Shown: piece after piece, positions 44,878-57,840 of the stretch
Layout: each line of letters begins with the position of its first letter
Numbering within the stretch: the first letter of the stretch is position 1
Assembly: GCA_028583605.1 (NCBI GenBank)
Contig: CM053328.1
Span: forward strand, 3,108,920-3,172,919
DNA: 64,000 nt
Source: Dastarcus helophoroides
Taxonomy: Eukaryota; Arthropoda; Insecta; Coleoptera; Bothrideridae
Direction: 5' to 3'
The notes under the pieces: model-generated
What the model was told of the DNA's origin: nothing
Database searches by the model: none
What the model saw: only the letters and a program-made list of their open reading frames with translations
Position numbers and translations under genes: made by a program

Positions 44878-47800
44878 TAGTCCTTAAACAAAAAAAAAAA
44901 TTGCGTATCCACTCTTGTAGAGAGAATTCCGCAACATAAATTAATAACAAATGGAAAGTTGTACAGTGAATAGCATATAATTATTCGTCACTTTCAAAAA
45001 CAGGGATTCCAAAAAATAAAGACGCATCCACAAAATTAATGTTCAGAGCTGAAACACCCGGATTAGTTAGATAGACATTCTAAATATTTGTTAACAGTTA
45101 GGTTACTGAAATACAAATCTTGTCCCCTGAAACCAACCAGCGTTTCGATAGCCAAGCAGAGATACCCTTTGAAGATGATAGCTTGGCTATCTAAACGCGT
45201 TAGAGCAACCTTTGTTATGTCTTTTAATCTTTCTTGGTTTCAGGGGACAACATTTTTAATTCAATTTTTTAGGATAACCAAAGACCAGTCCGTTTCACCA
45301 AAGTTAGGTTATTCTTCATCAACAATGTGTCAACGACGAAATGTGGCTCAAATATTTAATTTCCAAAAGTTGTCTCGTTACTTTATAGAAGTTGTCACAA
45401 GTTGGACATAAATCTCGCCCGACAATACCCCAAAAAGTCAACAGGTGCTTTCTAAATAAATAAAAAAAGTCAGTTATTCTCTTGTAGGACATCGAATCGT
45501 GTGTCGCCCGTAAAGTAGTGCGAAGACAAATTGAAAAAAACTTCCTAATAAATCTTCGATAATGTCAAACGCCACCGAGAATTTAATACAAAGAAGGTAG
45601 CGAAAAACAAATGACCGTAGTCGTCCACGCCGCCACGAGTCTTCGAAAGATTCACCCTTTCGTTTGATTTACGAGGGAAAAATGCTGCAAGACGAGAATG
45701 TGGGATGCTTACTGCACAACAGGTTGAAATCTCCACTCTTCCATCGAGGCAAATAAGGAAAAAACGTCACGCGGCTTTAATTAAACGGGCATTGGCTTGG
45801 TTTCGAACCAAACTGATAACCTACTGTCTTAACCACTTCTTGCCGTTCAGCGATTGAAGGATTCGTTTTAGATTTTTTGCGGACGACGCTACAGTTAAAA
45901 TCAAATAATGCTGAATGACGTTGACGATGTTCCTTGTTAACAACCAGCTGCCCCGCGACTTTATGGAAAGTCCGATAAATTTCAAATAATTTCTCATTTG
46001 ATTTTAACAGAGTAATAGATTTAAAAGTTTGCAGTCTTTATCGTAGTACCTGCTAAAATTGTGGGTGGCCCACAATATTATGTCAGTTAATGTGAATCGG
46101 TTTTTTACGTTCTGTGTTATAACCTCAAAATTGTTAGCAAAGTTGAGTTCTTAGCAGAAAAAGGATGAGTTTTACTAGAATATAAATAGCCTAAAATGTA
46201 CCCCTGAAAATACTCCACATTTTATTGAAAATTTCGTCACAATCGATTGAGGAGTTTTCCGAGATTAGCCCGGACAAAGAATCAGTCGACAGACAGGCAG
46301 ACACTCATTAAAGTCGCAAGATTTCTACGGAACAGATAGGCAAAGACATTTCGCAAAAAATTCGTTTTTTTTAATTCGCGACAAGGCAAAACAAATTTTC
46401 ATTGATGTGCTTTGGTAGAAGTAATATCTAACATTTTCAGCGTTTTCTAATTTCTAACGTTGCAATTACTAACCAACTGAAGCTTGACACATTTGCGAAA
46501 TAAATTGGACGGCTCCCCCTCGAGTTTTTTTTTTATTTATCCTTGGCTGGATTCAACTGCGATCAAAGATTCATCTTGAATGCAGCAGCATCTCTTGCAC
46601 AACAACAAAGGAAAATCGGGCATCTGGAGATCGAGCTACATTCATCATCTACCATATAATCTAGCGCGCCTCGAAAGACTGAAAATAAACAAAATCCTGG
46701 CGTATAAAAATCCTCCACTTTATAAACACTTCTGAGATGAACGTATACTGACGGAATTATAGTTCTCTTGGCGATCTGATGAGCTGGTGCTGGGAGATTC
46801 TGATTAATTACGAGGCCCTAGGGCTTTAAGTGAAGTGTTACGAGTTGACTGTGTTATTATCATATTATCCTCACCCTTTGCCCAGTGGGACAAAATGAGA
46901 TGATTTATATATTCGGAGCGTTGTCGAGATAACGGATTTTATATCCTATTTACTAAAAATAAACTGTTTTGCATACAAACGTGACGAATTCACTGGATAG
47001 TTAATAGAACCCTCGGTGGACCAGCTGCTTCTTGGTGTTAAAGATATGACTAAGGATTATCCTGTAGATACTGAAAACGAATGTGAAATCTATTTTAGAT
47101 GGCGCCAGTGCTGCTTAAGGAAAGGTATTGCTTAGAGACGTCGAGTAAATAGATCTATTGGATAACCACATATCGACAGCAGGAGGTCAATGTTGTTGTT
47201 TTTTATTCAATTTACTTTCTCACATTCCCACACAAGCACAGTCGTAAGATCGTTTTACAATATGAAAGCTCTCATTCAAGGTTTAGAATTTACATGGCCA
47301 CGAAAATTGCCACCTTTTAAACAATCAATGCGTGTGCGAGTCGATTATTTTGGTTTTAATTCAAAATTTCGTTCAACAGATCAAAAAAGTTATGGTTAAG
47401 GTTGAGAAGGTTGGAAAAGAAAATTTCTATTTCGAAATGTTTAAGAATAACAATTGAAATTGCAACAAATTCAGCACAGCCGCCACGCTGGCTACTCTCT
47501 TCCTTGAGTCTCTAAATCCAACTATTCAACAAAAAAGTGACATATATGAAAGACAATTGGAATTAACGAATCAGTGAATGAAAATGAAAACAAAGGAATT
47601 TATTTTTCGCTTTTATTATGATTGCAAGTCGTAAGACTCCTTAATTTACGTGCATTATTTAATCCATGCATTCGTCCTGACTTCGAATGAAGTTTGTTAT
47701 CAACTTACGTATGATACGTGAGATAACAGCGTTCGATTTCCAGTTCGTTATGAAACTAAAAGCGACCTTCACTCATATCCTTATAAGGGTTTGCTTCGAG

Positions 47801-47980
47801 ATGAAAATAGCTCAACCAGTGTATAAATACTCAGGTGCAGCAAAGGTTACTTATATTAAATTCCATTTGTAAATTTAAATTTGTGCATTGTTTATTCAAA
47901 TCTGTATTACCAATGAGTCTTCATCCTACTATACTAAAAGAATATATTTGTTTCTTGGGTAATCCAGATGATTTTATCTT
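44878..47980. other. Mostly unique region without a recognised gene
   Basis: 45100-45300 is an HHR-B family copy listed separately. 46230-46330 (GAGGAGTTTTCCGAGATTAG, then CAGACAGGCAGACA) resembles the 3' end of a common insect retroelement type. A minus-strand frame of 63 codons at 45545-45736 and a plus-strand frame of 69 codons at 47190-47399 have no recognisable family. Composition is closer to ordinary non-coding DNA than the satellites. Confidence 0.45.
45100..45300 (+). mobile_element. HHR-B family copy with damaged hammerheads
   Basis: The plus-strand motif at 45170-45205 has TTGAAGA in place of CTGAAGA and TAAA in place of GAAA, although stem II GATAGC/GCTATC and ACGCGT remain. An inverted partial copy precedes it (GCGTTTCGATAGCCAAGC). 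Ends at ACCAAAGACCAGTCCGTTTC. Confidence 0.75.
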
Positions 47981-47989
47981 CATACTTAG

Positions 47990-50840
47990 AAAGTGGTACC
48001 TAATTAGTTGAATATGTTACAGATTCTAAGAACTAACCAAACACTTCTTCTGGAGCTAAGTAAGATATATCTGTCGTTAGCTTTTGCATTGAAACAAAAG
48101 TGACCATCTTTAATACTCATCGGCGCTTTTGGTGGTCAAAATTTCTACAAAAAAGGAAAGTTCATCAGTAATTTTTTCTTTTTCCAATATAATTTTACCT
48201 TCATATGGAACATTTTTCCAAGCTGTATCTTGTCGATCCTACTTAATAATTATTTGGTGGTCAACATTTCAATGCAAAACGAATGCTCATCAATAATATT
48301 TTCTTTTCCCATTATAATTTTGTCTTCTTGTGATACGTTTTTTTATGATGTATCTCATCGATCCTAGCTAATGATCATTTGGTGGTCAAATTTTTAATAA
48401 AAAACGACAGTTTATCAGTAATATTTTCTTTTTCCACTATAACTTTATCTTCATGTGGTACGTTTTTCCAAGCTGTATCCCATCGATCCTACTTAATAGT
48501 CGTTTGGTGGCCAAGATACCACTCAATAATTATTTGGTGGTCAAAATTTCAATGCAAAACGAAAGTTCATCAATAATATTTTCTTTTTCCACTATAGCTT
48601 TATCTTCATGTGATACGTTTTTCCAAGCTGTATCCCATCGATCCTACTTAATAGTCATTTGGTGGTCAAAATGTTTATGGAAAACGAAAGTTCATCAGTA
48701 TTATTTTCTTTTTCCACTATAATGTTGTCTTCATGTCGTATATTTTGCTAAGTTGTATCCCATCGATCCTACTCAATAATCATTTGGTAGTCAAAAATTT
48801 CAATGCAAAACGAAAGTTCATCAGTAGTATTTTTTTTTTCACTATAACTTTATCTTCATGTGGTACGTTTTTCCAAGCTGTATCCCATCGATCCTACTTA
48901 ATAGTCATTTGGTGGTCAAAATATTTATGGAAAACGAAAGTTCATCAGTATTATTTTCTTTTTCCACTATAATGTTGTCTTCATGTCGTATATTTTGCTA
49001 AGTTGTATCCCATCGATCCTACTCAATAATCATTTGGTAGTCAAAAATTTCAATGCAAAACGAAAGTTCATCAGTAGTATTTTCTTTTTCCACTATAACT
49101 TTATCTTCATGTGGTACGTTTTTCCAAGCTGTATCCCATCGATCCTACTTAATAGTCGTTTGGTGGTCAAGATGTCTATGGAAAACGAAAGTTCATCAGT
49201 ATTATTTTCTTTTTTCACTATAATGTTGTCTTCATGTCGTATATTTTCCTAAGGTGTATCCTATTGATCCCACTCAATAATCATTTGGTGGTCAAAATTT
49301 CAATGCAAAACGAAAGTTCATCAATAATATTTTCTTTTTCCACTATAACTTTATCTTCATGTGGTACGTTTTTCCAAGCTGTATCCCATCGATCCTACTT
49401 AATAGTCGTTTGGTGGCCAAGATACCACTCAATAATCATTTGGTGGTCAAAATTTCAATGCAAAACGAAAGTTCATCAATAATATTTTCTTTTTCCACTA
49501 TAACTTTATCTTCATGTGATACGTTTTTCCAAGCTGTATCCCATCGATCCTACTTAATAGTCTTTTGGTGGCCAAGATGTCTATGGAGAACAAAAATTCA
49601 TCAGTATTATTTTCTTTTTCCACTATAATGTTGTCTTCATGTCGTATATTCTTCTAAGGTGTATCCTATTGATCCCACTCAATAATCATTTGGTGGTCAA
49701 AATTTCAATGCAAAACGTAAGTTCATCAATAATATTTTCTTTTTCCACTGTAGCTTTATCTTTATGTGATACGTTTTTCCAAGCTGTATCCCATCGATCC
49801 TACTTAATAGTCATTTGGTGGTCAAAATGTTTATGGAAAACGAAAGTTCATCAGTATTATTTTCTTTTTCCACTATAATGTTGTCTTCATCTCGTATATT
49901 TTGCTAAGGTGTATCCTATTGATTCCACTCAATAATCATTTGGTGGTCAAAATTTCATTGCAAAACGAAAGTTCATCAGTAACATTTTCTTTTTCCACTA
50001 TAACTTTATCTTCATGTGGTACGTTTTTTCAAGCTGTATCCCATCGATCCTACTTAATAGTCATTTGGTGATCAAAATTTTAATGAAAAATGAAAGTTGA
50101 TTGGTAATATTTTCTTTTTCCACGATAATGTTGTCTTAATGTTGTACATTTTGCTAAGCTGTATCCTAGTGATCCCACTTAATATTCATTTTAATGGAAA
50201 ACAAATGCTCATCAGTAATAATTTCTTTTTCCACTATGACATTGTCTTCATGTAGTACATTTTTCGAAGTTGTATCCCATCGATCCTAGTTAAAAATCAA
50301 TTGGTGGTCGAAATTGCAAAGGAAAACGAAAGCTCATCAGTAATATTTTGTTTTCCACCATAATTTTGTCTTCATGTGGTATGTTTTTTAAGCTGTATCC
50401 CACCAATCCTACTTAATAATCATTTGATGGTCAAATTTGTAATGAAAAAGGAATGTTCAGCAGCAATATTTTCTTTTTGCACTATAATTTTGCCTTCATG
50501 TAGTAAGTTCCCATTGATCCTACTTAATAATCATTTGGTGGTGAAAATTTCAATGGGATACTAAGGTTCATTAGTAATATTTTTTTCCGCCACAACGATG
50601 TACAGTTTTCTAAGCTGTATCCTATCGATTGGTGATGTTAGAGACTCTAGAAACTAATCATGTTTCATCTGGAAGTAAACAGCATATCGCTGTCATCATT
50701 TACACATTCAACTAAATTCCATTCATCTTAATCATCATTTGGTAATTCAAAATTTCAATTAAGAACAAAATTTCATCAATAAAATTTTCCTTTTCTCATG
50801 TAATTTTATCTTCAAACATACAATTGTCTAAGGTGTACAT
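47990..50840 (-). repeat. Sat125 array 3
   Basis: Same orientation as array 2. The landmark CTTTTTCCACTATA recurs about every 125 bp from 48427 to 50113, with two ~155-bp steps created by a 31-bp insertion (CCAAGATACCACTCAATAA). The subfamily is more homogeneous than arrays 1 and 2 (ATCCCATCGATCCTACTTAA). Boundary units at both ends (about 48025 and 50640) share TTAGAGACTCTAGAAACTAA-like sequence and resemble the boundary units of array 2. Confidence 0.93.
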
Positions 50841-50844
50841 CGTC

Positions 50845-52070
50845 GTAGCACTTAATTACTAATTGAATGATGGTGTTATAAATTTTCCATAAAAAAACAA
50901 GCAACTACAATGGAAATATGAATCAAAGCGATGTAGTTTATTAAAATTTTCCACGAAGACCTCCACGAAGTATCATCAAATTTGCATCGACAACACAACG
51001 TGCGGAGAGGACGATATTCCAATTAGTCACCAATGAATAGTTTAACTGGATAAATGATTATTTCCCAAACCGCTACAAATTCTGATTACCGAATTTAGTA
51101 GGATTGCAAGCCCATTATCAAAGCACAATTCATATCATTTGTGAAGAGCGGAAGTTAGCGGAAGGGGAATGCATTTCCGGAAGGTCGTTTGCACCACAGA
51201 CTCGCTAAAGAGTGACCAGATTGCACTTATAATTCAAGCAAACGTTTCACAGGATTTAGGGTTAGGGTAAATGGCATCGACAAATTAAGAATTCTTTGGG
51301 GCTGTCGAATCTACCACTTTCGAGCAAAAATATTATCTACTCGTTGATCAAAATTTAAGTTTAATTCAAGTAACTTGTTTTATCGAGATACTAACCGAAG
51401 AATTCGTCAAGGAATTGATAGGATAATTGAGTCGTGCTCTCAAAGAAGCCGAATTGTTCATGTTGATTTACGAGTGCAGATTGCGTACACCTTGACCATT
51501 CATCAAAGCAAACACTCTTGCACACCCACAGTCAAATGTTCAAACTGTTCACAATTATTTTATTTGGTGGCCTTCAAGAGCCTTTAATGTCATTGCAAGA
51601 GAGGTCTATAAATAACATTCATAGATTATAGTAGTGACAATAGAAATACATCGCTCTGACCCAAGCGATATGAATTTTTACAACTCCAAATCAGTTGGTA
51701 AGCGCCAGGATGACAGGATGTGATTCTAGCTCTCTTTAAGGACGTAACAGATATCAGCTGTAAATAGTTTGATTGCGTTGTTAGTTGTATAGTATTGTTA
51801 GTAGCTTTAATCTATTTTCAAGTATAAATTGGGAATTGACCCCAAAAAACAATCAAGGACAATTCGATCCTGATTTATTTTGCACCTTATGGTTGAATTT
51901 TAAAATGGAGAAAAGCGGAGGCGGCTCTTAGCCAAAATAAGTGGGGGTGCTGCTCCAGAAAAAATTCAGATTTTGTGTCAAATTCAGGCTGATTCAATTT
52001 TTAAATTTTTAAAAGTTTTTATTTAAATTTTAATTTATTTTCTACATAATTTAGCAAACTTTAGGAAAAC
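50845..52070. other. Apparently unique region with a hAT end fragment
   Basis: 51915-51958 (GGAGGCGGCTCTTAGC, then AAGTGGGGGTGCTGCTCCAG) is a decayed copy of the right end of the 38-45 kb hAT element. A plus-strand frame of 70 codons at 51375-51587 has no recognised family. Otherwise nothing visible. Confidence 0.45.
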
Positions 52071-52074
52071 AGTC

Positions 52075-52205
52075 GAAATTTCGACCCTGAAAACAAGAAA
52101 GATTAAAAAACACAACAAAGATTGCAAAGGTAGAGCAACCTTTTTTGTGTTTTTTAATATTTCTTGGTTTCAGGGGACAAGATTTGTATTTCAATTTTTG
52201 AAGTT
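52075..52205. mobile_element. Short fold-back form of the HHR-B repeat
   Basis: AAGATTAAAAAACACAACAA and TTGTGTTTTTTAATATTTCT form a near-perfect inverted repeat around a ~25-bp centre. GGTTTCAGGGGACAAGATTT follows. No hammerhead core remains. Confidence 0.75.
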
Positions 52206-53160
52206 ACAGGATCAAACATTTAACTTGAAACTTTCTTAAAAATTCTATAAAAGTTGAACCGTTAATCTTAATCATTTTAATCATCACGAATTTAATTTAA
52301 ACCACTTTATATTAATCACAGGAAAAATTTGGTAAATATTAATTGTGGTTAAGCAGTTCCGCGAATTCTCAGACGGTGGCATGCACACCTAAATGGATAG
52401 CCAGCATATCCGTTCGTAACTATCACTTTGACTCACATTCAAAGGTAATCCTGACACGTTTGCAGAACAAATTTGGCTCAATGGGCGCCTACTAGTCGCC
52501 TATTATGAATGGATTACAAATTAGATAGAAGATAGAAGAGGAAGTTTATGATTAATTGATCCGTGGTTAATCTAGCGTCACCGATTTCACAGCCAGCAAT
52601 ATGAGAATGTGTACTGTATGGACTCTAGTCTAAACTGCATTAAAAAACGGACGAGGGCACATTAACGGTGACAAGGTTAAAAATACACGTGTGGAAAGTT
52701 GTTAGTCATGGAGTACTGGAATTTAAAAATATATCAGTTATGTTTTCCCGATGTTATGCTATATTAACGCATAATGTATTAAATCGAGTGAAAGCTAATA
52801 ATAACGTGAGAAAAACTGTATGGAAATCAATTATTAAAAAATTGGGTATGTACGGTAATTTTGACAAAAGTATAAAAATCTAAATACCAATACCGTACCA
52901 AAAAATACGATAATTTAAATTTTACTATTTAATAACAATAAGTTTGTTAAGTAATTAACCAATATTATTTTACGCACAGTTCCAAAATTTACAGCCAAGT
53001 AAAAAATTTGCACCATGCCATCTCGTGATCAGCAGAAACATTCTAGTTTAATTTTGCAAGTTTTTACTTGGATTTTAAACACTAATTTTAATAATTTAAT
53101 TATTTATTACTAACTAGAAAAATCCGAGACATATTTATTTTTGCTTTGATTTTTTATTAA
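52206..53160. other. Apparently unique region, no gene recognised
   Basis: A plus-strand frame of 71 codons at 52668-52883 is basic and unlike any family known to me. No other feature seen. Confidence 0.4.
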
Positions 53161-53162
53161 TC

Positions 53163-53368
53163 TATTTTAGTTTGATGGAACGGACTGGTCCTTGGTTATC
53201 TTCAAAAATTGAAACACAGAACTTGTCCCCTGAAACCATGTCATCTTCAGAGAGAAACTGAGTTTCTCTCTGAAGATGACAGCTTGGCTGTCGAAACGCG
53301 TTAGAGCAAACTTTGTTGTGTTTTTTAATTTTTCTTGGTTTCAGGGGACAAGTTCTGTGTTTCAATCT
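53163..53368. mobile_element. Complete short HHR-B family fold-back element
   Basis: The arms ACACAGAACTTGTCCCCTGA (left) and its complement (right, 53342-53361) are perfect, and the inner AGAGAGAAACT / AGTTTCTCTCT (53249-53269) is a second inversion. An intact HHR-B lies in the right arm. This is the least decayed copy in the window. Confidence 0.85.
53266..53306 (+). ncRNA. HHR-B hammerhead-like motif, best copy
   Basis: Stem I is CTCT (53266-53269) with AGAG (53303-53306). The core is CTGAAGA (53270-53276), with one extra T. Stem II is GACAGC/GCTGTC, 6 bp, loop TTG. GAAA is at 53293-53296, and the palindrome ACGCGT ends in triplet GTT. Relative to the GATAGC/GCTATC copies, stem II shows a compensatory T-A to C-G change. 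The extra base between core and stem II departs from the classic hammerhead, so activity is uncertain. Confidence 0.7.
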
Positions 53369-53479
53369 ATTTTAGGTTTTTTACGAAGATGTAGAAAAGG
53401 CATTAATTTATAAAAATATGTTTAGAACTATGAAGCTTAAACTGGAAATTACGAGATTAAAGTGGGGATTTCTATTTTA

Positions 53480-54530
53480 TTCTCGAAATTTCGACTATTT
53501 TGAGGAAATTTCATAAAGTCGAAATTTCGGCTTTAATCTCGAAAATTCAACTTTTTATTTACGAAATTTCAAGATAAGTCAAAATTTCTTATTCTATGGT
53601 TAAGTTAGACAGATGACAGTTGCGCCCCACCAACCCTTAGAATATAAAAATATATTCTAAGCACCAACCCCTTTACAATTTCACTTTGACACTTGGTAAT
53701 AGGGTGCGTTCAGTAATTTCAATTTTTTATTAACCAAAATGTCGACTTTTCTTGACATTTCAAGACTAAAGTAGAATCTTCGAGAAAAAAGTCGAAATTT
53801 CGAGTCCAAAGTCGACATTTTACAAAAGCGTAGAAATGACATTGATTAAAAAATTATATTTTTAGAAATTTCGACTTTTTTCTGGAAATTTAAATTTTTT
53901 TCGCAATTCGACTTTTTTTTCTCGAAATTTCGACTTTAATCTCGAAATTTGGGCGTTAAACTCAAAATTTCGACTTTACACTCGAAATTTCGACTTTTAT
54001 CTCGAAAATTTCACTCTTTTCTCAAAATTTATACTTTTTCTTAAAATTTCGAGATTAAAGTCGAAATTTCGACTTTAATATCGAATTTTTGCTCGAAATT
54101 TCGAGAATAAGTCGAAATTTCTATACTCTATGATTAAATTAAGCAGATGACAGTTGCGTTCCACCACTCCTTTTTCCCAACAATCTAGGCAGTTGGTAGT
54201 AGGGTGCGTTCAATAATTGCTATTTTTAATTACCAAAATTTCGTCTTTTTTTCGAAATTGCGAGGTTTCCAGTTGAAATTTCGAGAAAAAAGTCGAAATT
54301 TCGAGAAAAAAGTCGAAATTTCGAGAAAAAAGTCGGAATCTAAAAAAAGTTGGAATTTGAGAAAAAAAATCGAAATTTGAGAAAAAAGTCGAAATTTCGA
54401 CTTTTTTCTCGAAATTTCGACTTTTCTCTCGAAAGTTCGATTTTATTTTCAAATTTCGACTTTCTTCTCGAAATATTTGGTGGAACGCAACTGTCATATG
54501 TCTAATTTAATCATAGAGTATAGAAATTTA
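53480..54530. repeat. Sat20 blocks of both polarities separated by spacer elements
   Basis: Sat20 runs minus at 53860-54050 and 54385-54475, and plus at 54270-54380. Spacer copies are at 53590-53750 and 54105-54245 (same orientation, about 515 bp apart) and 54478-54525 (inverted). 54111-54158 and 54478-54525 form a ~47-bp inverted repeat (CTATGATTAAATTA, then GACAGTTGCGTTCCACCA), enclosing Sat20 like the arms of a fold-back transposon. Confidence 0.75.
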
Positions 54531-57500
54531 GACTTATTCTCGAAATTTCGAGAAAATTTCGATTTTAATCGCGGAATTTTAGGAAAGAAGGTCGAAATTT
54601 CAAGAAAAAAGTCGAAATTTGAGGAAAACGTCAAAGTTTCGAGAAAAAAGTGGAAATTTCGAAATATTACTAGAAGAAAGTTGAAATTTGAAAAAAAAGT
54701 CGAACTTTCGAGAAAAAAGTCGAAATTTCGAGAGAGAAAAAAGTCGAATTTTGAGAAAAAAGTTGAAAGTTCGAGAAAAAAGTTGAATTTTCGAGAAAAA
54801 AAGTCGAAATTTGAATAAAAAGTCGAAAATTGAAAAAAAAACGAAATTTCAAAAAAAAACTCGAACTTTTCAGATTAAGGTCGAAATTTCGAGAAAAAAA
54901 GTCGAAATTTTAGAAAAACGTCAAAATTTCGAGAAAAAAATCCAAATTTCGAAATACTTTGTCGAAATTTGGAAAAAAAAGTCAAAATTTGAGAAAAAAG
55001 GCGAAATTTCGGGAAAACAGTCGAAATTTCGAGAACAAAGTCGAAATTCGAGAGAAACGTCGAAATTCGAGAGAAACGTCAAAATTTCGAGAAAAAAGTC
55101 GAAATTTTGAGTTCAAAGTCGGAATTTCGACAAAAATGTCGAAATTCCCATATCAAGATCAGAATTTCGAGAAAAAAGTCGAAATTTGGGAAAAAAGTCG
55201 AAAATTGAGAAAAAAACAAACGAAATTTCGAGAAGAAAGTCGAACTTTTCGAATTAAGGTCGAAATTTCGAGAAAAACGTCAAAATTTTGAGAAAAAAAG
55301 TCAAAATTTCGAAATATTTCGAGAAAAAAGTCGAATTTTGAGAAGAGTCGAAATTTTGAGAAAAAAGTTGAAATTTCGAGAAAAAAGTCGAAATTTGGGA
55401 AAAGGGTCGAAAATTGAGAAAAAAACGAAATTTTCAGAAAAAAGTCGAACTTTTCAGATTAGGGCCGAAATTTCGAGAAAAAAGTCGAAATTTAAGAAAA
55501 ACGTCAAAATTTCGAATTATTTCGAGAAGAAAGTCGAAATTTGAGAAAAAAGTCAAAATTTTAAGAAAAAAGTCGAAATTTTGAGTGAAGAAAGTTGAAA
55601 TTCGCGAAAAAAGTCGAAATTTCGAAATATTTCGAGAAGAAACTCGAAATTTAAGAAAACGGTCGAACTTTCGAGAAAAAAGTCGAAACATACGGAAAAC
55701 GTCAAAATTTCGAGAAAAAAGTCGAAATTTCGAAATATTTCAAGAAAAAAGTCGAAATTTCGAAATATTTCGAGAAAAAAGTCGAAAATTCGAGAAAAAA
55801 TCTAACTTTGCGAAAAAAGTCGAAATTGGGGAAAAACGTCAAAATTGCAATCAAAAAAAGTCCAAATTTCGAAATATTGCAAGAAGAAAGTCGAAATTTG
55901 AGAAAAAAGTCGTACTTTCAAGAAAAAAGTTGAAATTTCCAGAAAAAAATCGAAATTTGCGAAAAAGGTCGAAATTTCGATAAAAAAGTCGAAATTTTGA
56001 GTTTAAAGTCGAAATTTGAGAAAAAAAGTCAAAGTTTTGAGAAAAAGGTCGAAATTTCGGGGAAAAAGTCGAAATTTGAAAAAAAAATCGAAATTTGAGA
56101 AAAAACTCGAAATTTAGAGAAAAAAGTCGAAATTTGAGAAAAAACTCGAAATTTCGAGAAAAAAGTCGAAATTTTGAGTTTAAAATCGAAATTTGAGAAA
56201 AAAAGTCGAAATTTCGAGATTAATGTCGATAAAAATCGAATTTTCAGAAAAAGTCGAAATTTGCGAACAAAGTCGAAATTTCGAGAAAAAACTCGAAAAT
56301 TTGAGTTTAAAGTCGAAATTTAAAACAAAATGTCAACATTTCGATATTAAGGTCAAAATTTCGAGAAAGAAGTCGAAATTTAAGCAAAAAGTCGAAAATT
56401 AAGAAAAAAAATCGAAATTTGAGAAAAAGGTCAAAATTGTGAGAAAAAAAGTCGAAATTTCGACAAAAAAAGTCGAAATTTGAGAAAAAAGTCCAAATTT
56501 TGGGTTTAAAGTTGAAATTTCTAGGAAAGAAAAGTCGAAATTTACGAAAAAGGTTGAAATTTCGAGAAAAAAGTCGAAATTTTATATTTAGAGTGGGAAT
56601 TCGATATTAAGGTCAAAATTTCGAGAAAAAAGTCGAAATTTGAGAAAAAAGTCGAAAATTAAGAAAAAAAAAAGAAATTTCGAGAAAAAGGTCGAAATTT
56701 CGAGAAAAAAATCGAAATTTGAGAAAAAAGTCAAAATTTCGAAAAAAAAAGTCAAAATTTCGAGAAAAAAAGTCGAAACTTCGAGAAAAAAAGTTGACAT
56801 TTGAGAAGAAAGTCGAAATTTGAGGGAAAGTTTGAAACTTCGAGAAAAAAGTCGAAATTTGAGAAAAACCTCGAAATTTCGAGAAAAAAGTCGAAATTTC
56901 GAGTTTAAAATCGAAATTTGGGAAAAAAAGACGAAATTTCGAGATTAATGTCGAAATGTTCAGAAGAATGTCGAAATTTCAAGAAAAAAAGTCGAAATTT
57001 GCGAACAAAGTCGAAATTTGGAGAAAAAAGTCGAAAATTTGAGTTTAAAGTTGAAATTTAAAGAAAAATATCTACATTTCGATATTAAGGTCAACATTTC
57101 GAGAAAAAAACCCAAAATTTGAGCAAAAAGTCGAAAATTGAAAAAAAAATGAAATTTCGAGAAAAAAGTCGAAATATTGAAATTTTTTGAGTCAAAAGTT
57201 GAAATTTGAGAAAAGAGTCGAAATTTCGAGAAAAAAGTCTAAAAAAGTCGAAATTTCAAAATATTTCAAAAAAACAGTCTAAATTTTAAGAAAAGAGTCG
57301 AAATTTCGATAAAATAATCGAAATTTCAAGAAAGAAAGTCGAAATTTGTGAAATAAGTCGACATTTCGAGAAAAAATGTCGAAATTTGGAGCAAAAAAGT
57401 CGAAATATGCGAAAAAAGTCGAAATTTTTAGAAAAAAGTCCAAATGTCGCGTTTAAAGTCAAAATTTCGAGAAAAAAAGTCGAAATTTGCGTACAAAGTC

Positions 57501-57840
57501 AAAATTTCGAGAAAAAAGTCGAAAATTTGAGTTTAAAGTCGAAATTTAAAACAAAATGTTGACATTTCGATATTAAGGTCAAAATTTGGAAAAAAAAAAG
57601 TCGAAATTTGAGCAAAAGTCGAAAAATTGGGAAAAAAATACGAAATTTCGAGAAAAAGGTCGAAATTTCGACAAAAAGGTCGAAATTTTTAGAAAAAAAT
57701 CGAAATTTGAGAAAAAGATCAAAATTTCGAGAAAAAAAGTCGAAATTTCGAGAAGATATCGAAATTTTGTGAAAAAAGTTGAAATTTGAGAACAAAGTCG
57801 AAATTTGAGAAAAAAGTCGAAATTTCCTAAAATAACATTT
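54531..57840 (+). repeat. Sat20 array, plus polarity
   Basis: About 3.3 kb of GTCGAAATTTCGAGAAAAAA-type units, with TTCGAAATATTTCGAGA variants at irregular intervals and a ~700-bp similarity between about 56340-56800 and 57540-57800. All frames are repeat-derived. Confidence 0.9.
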
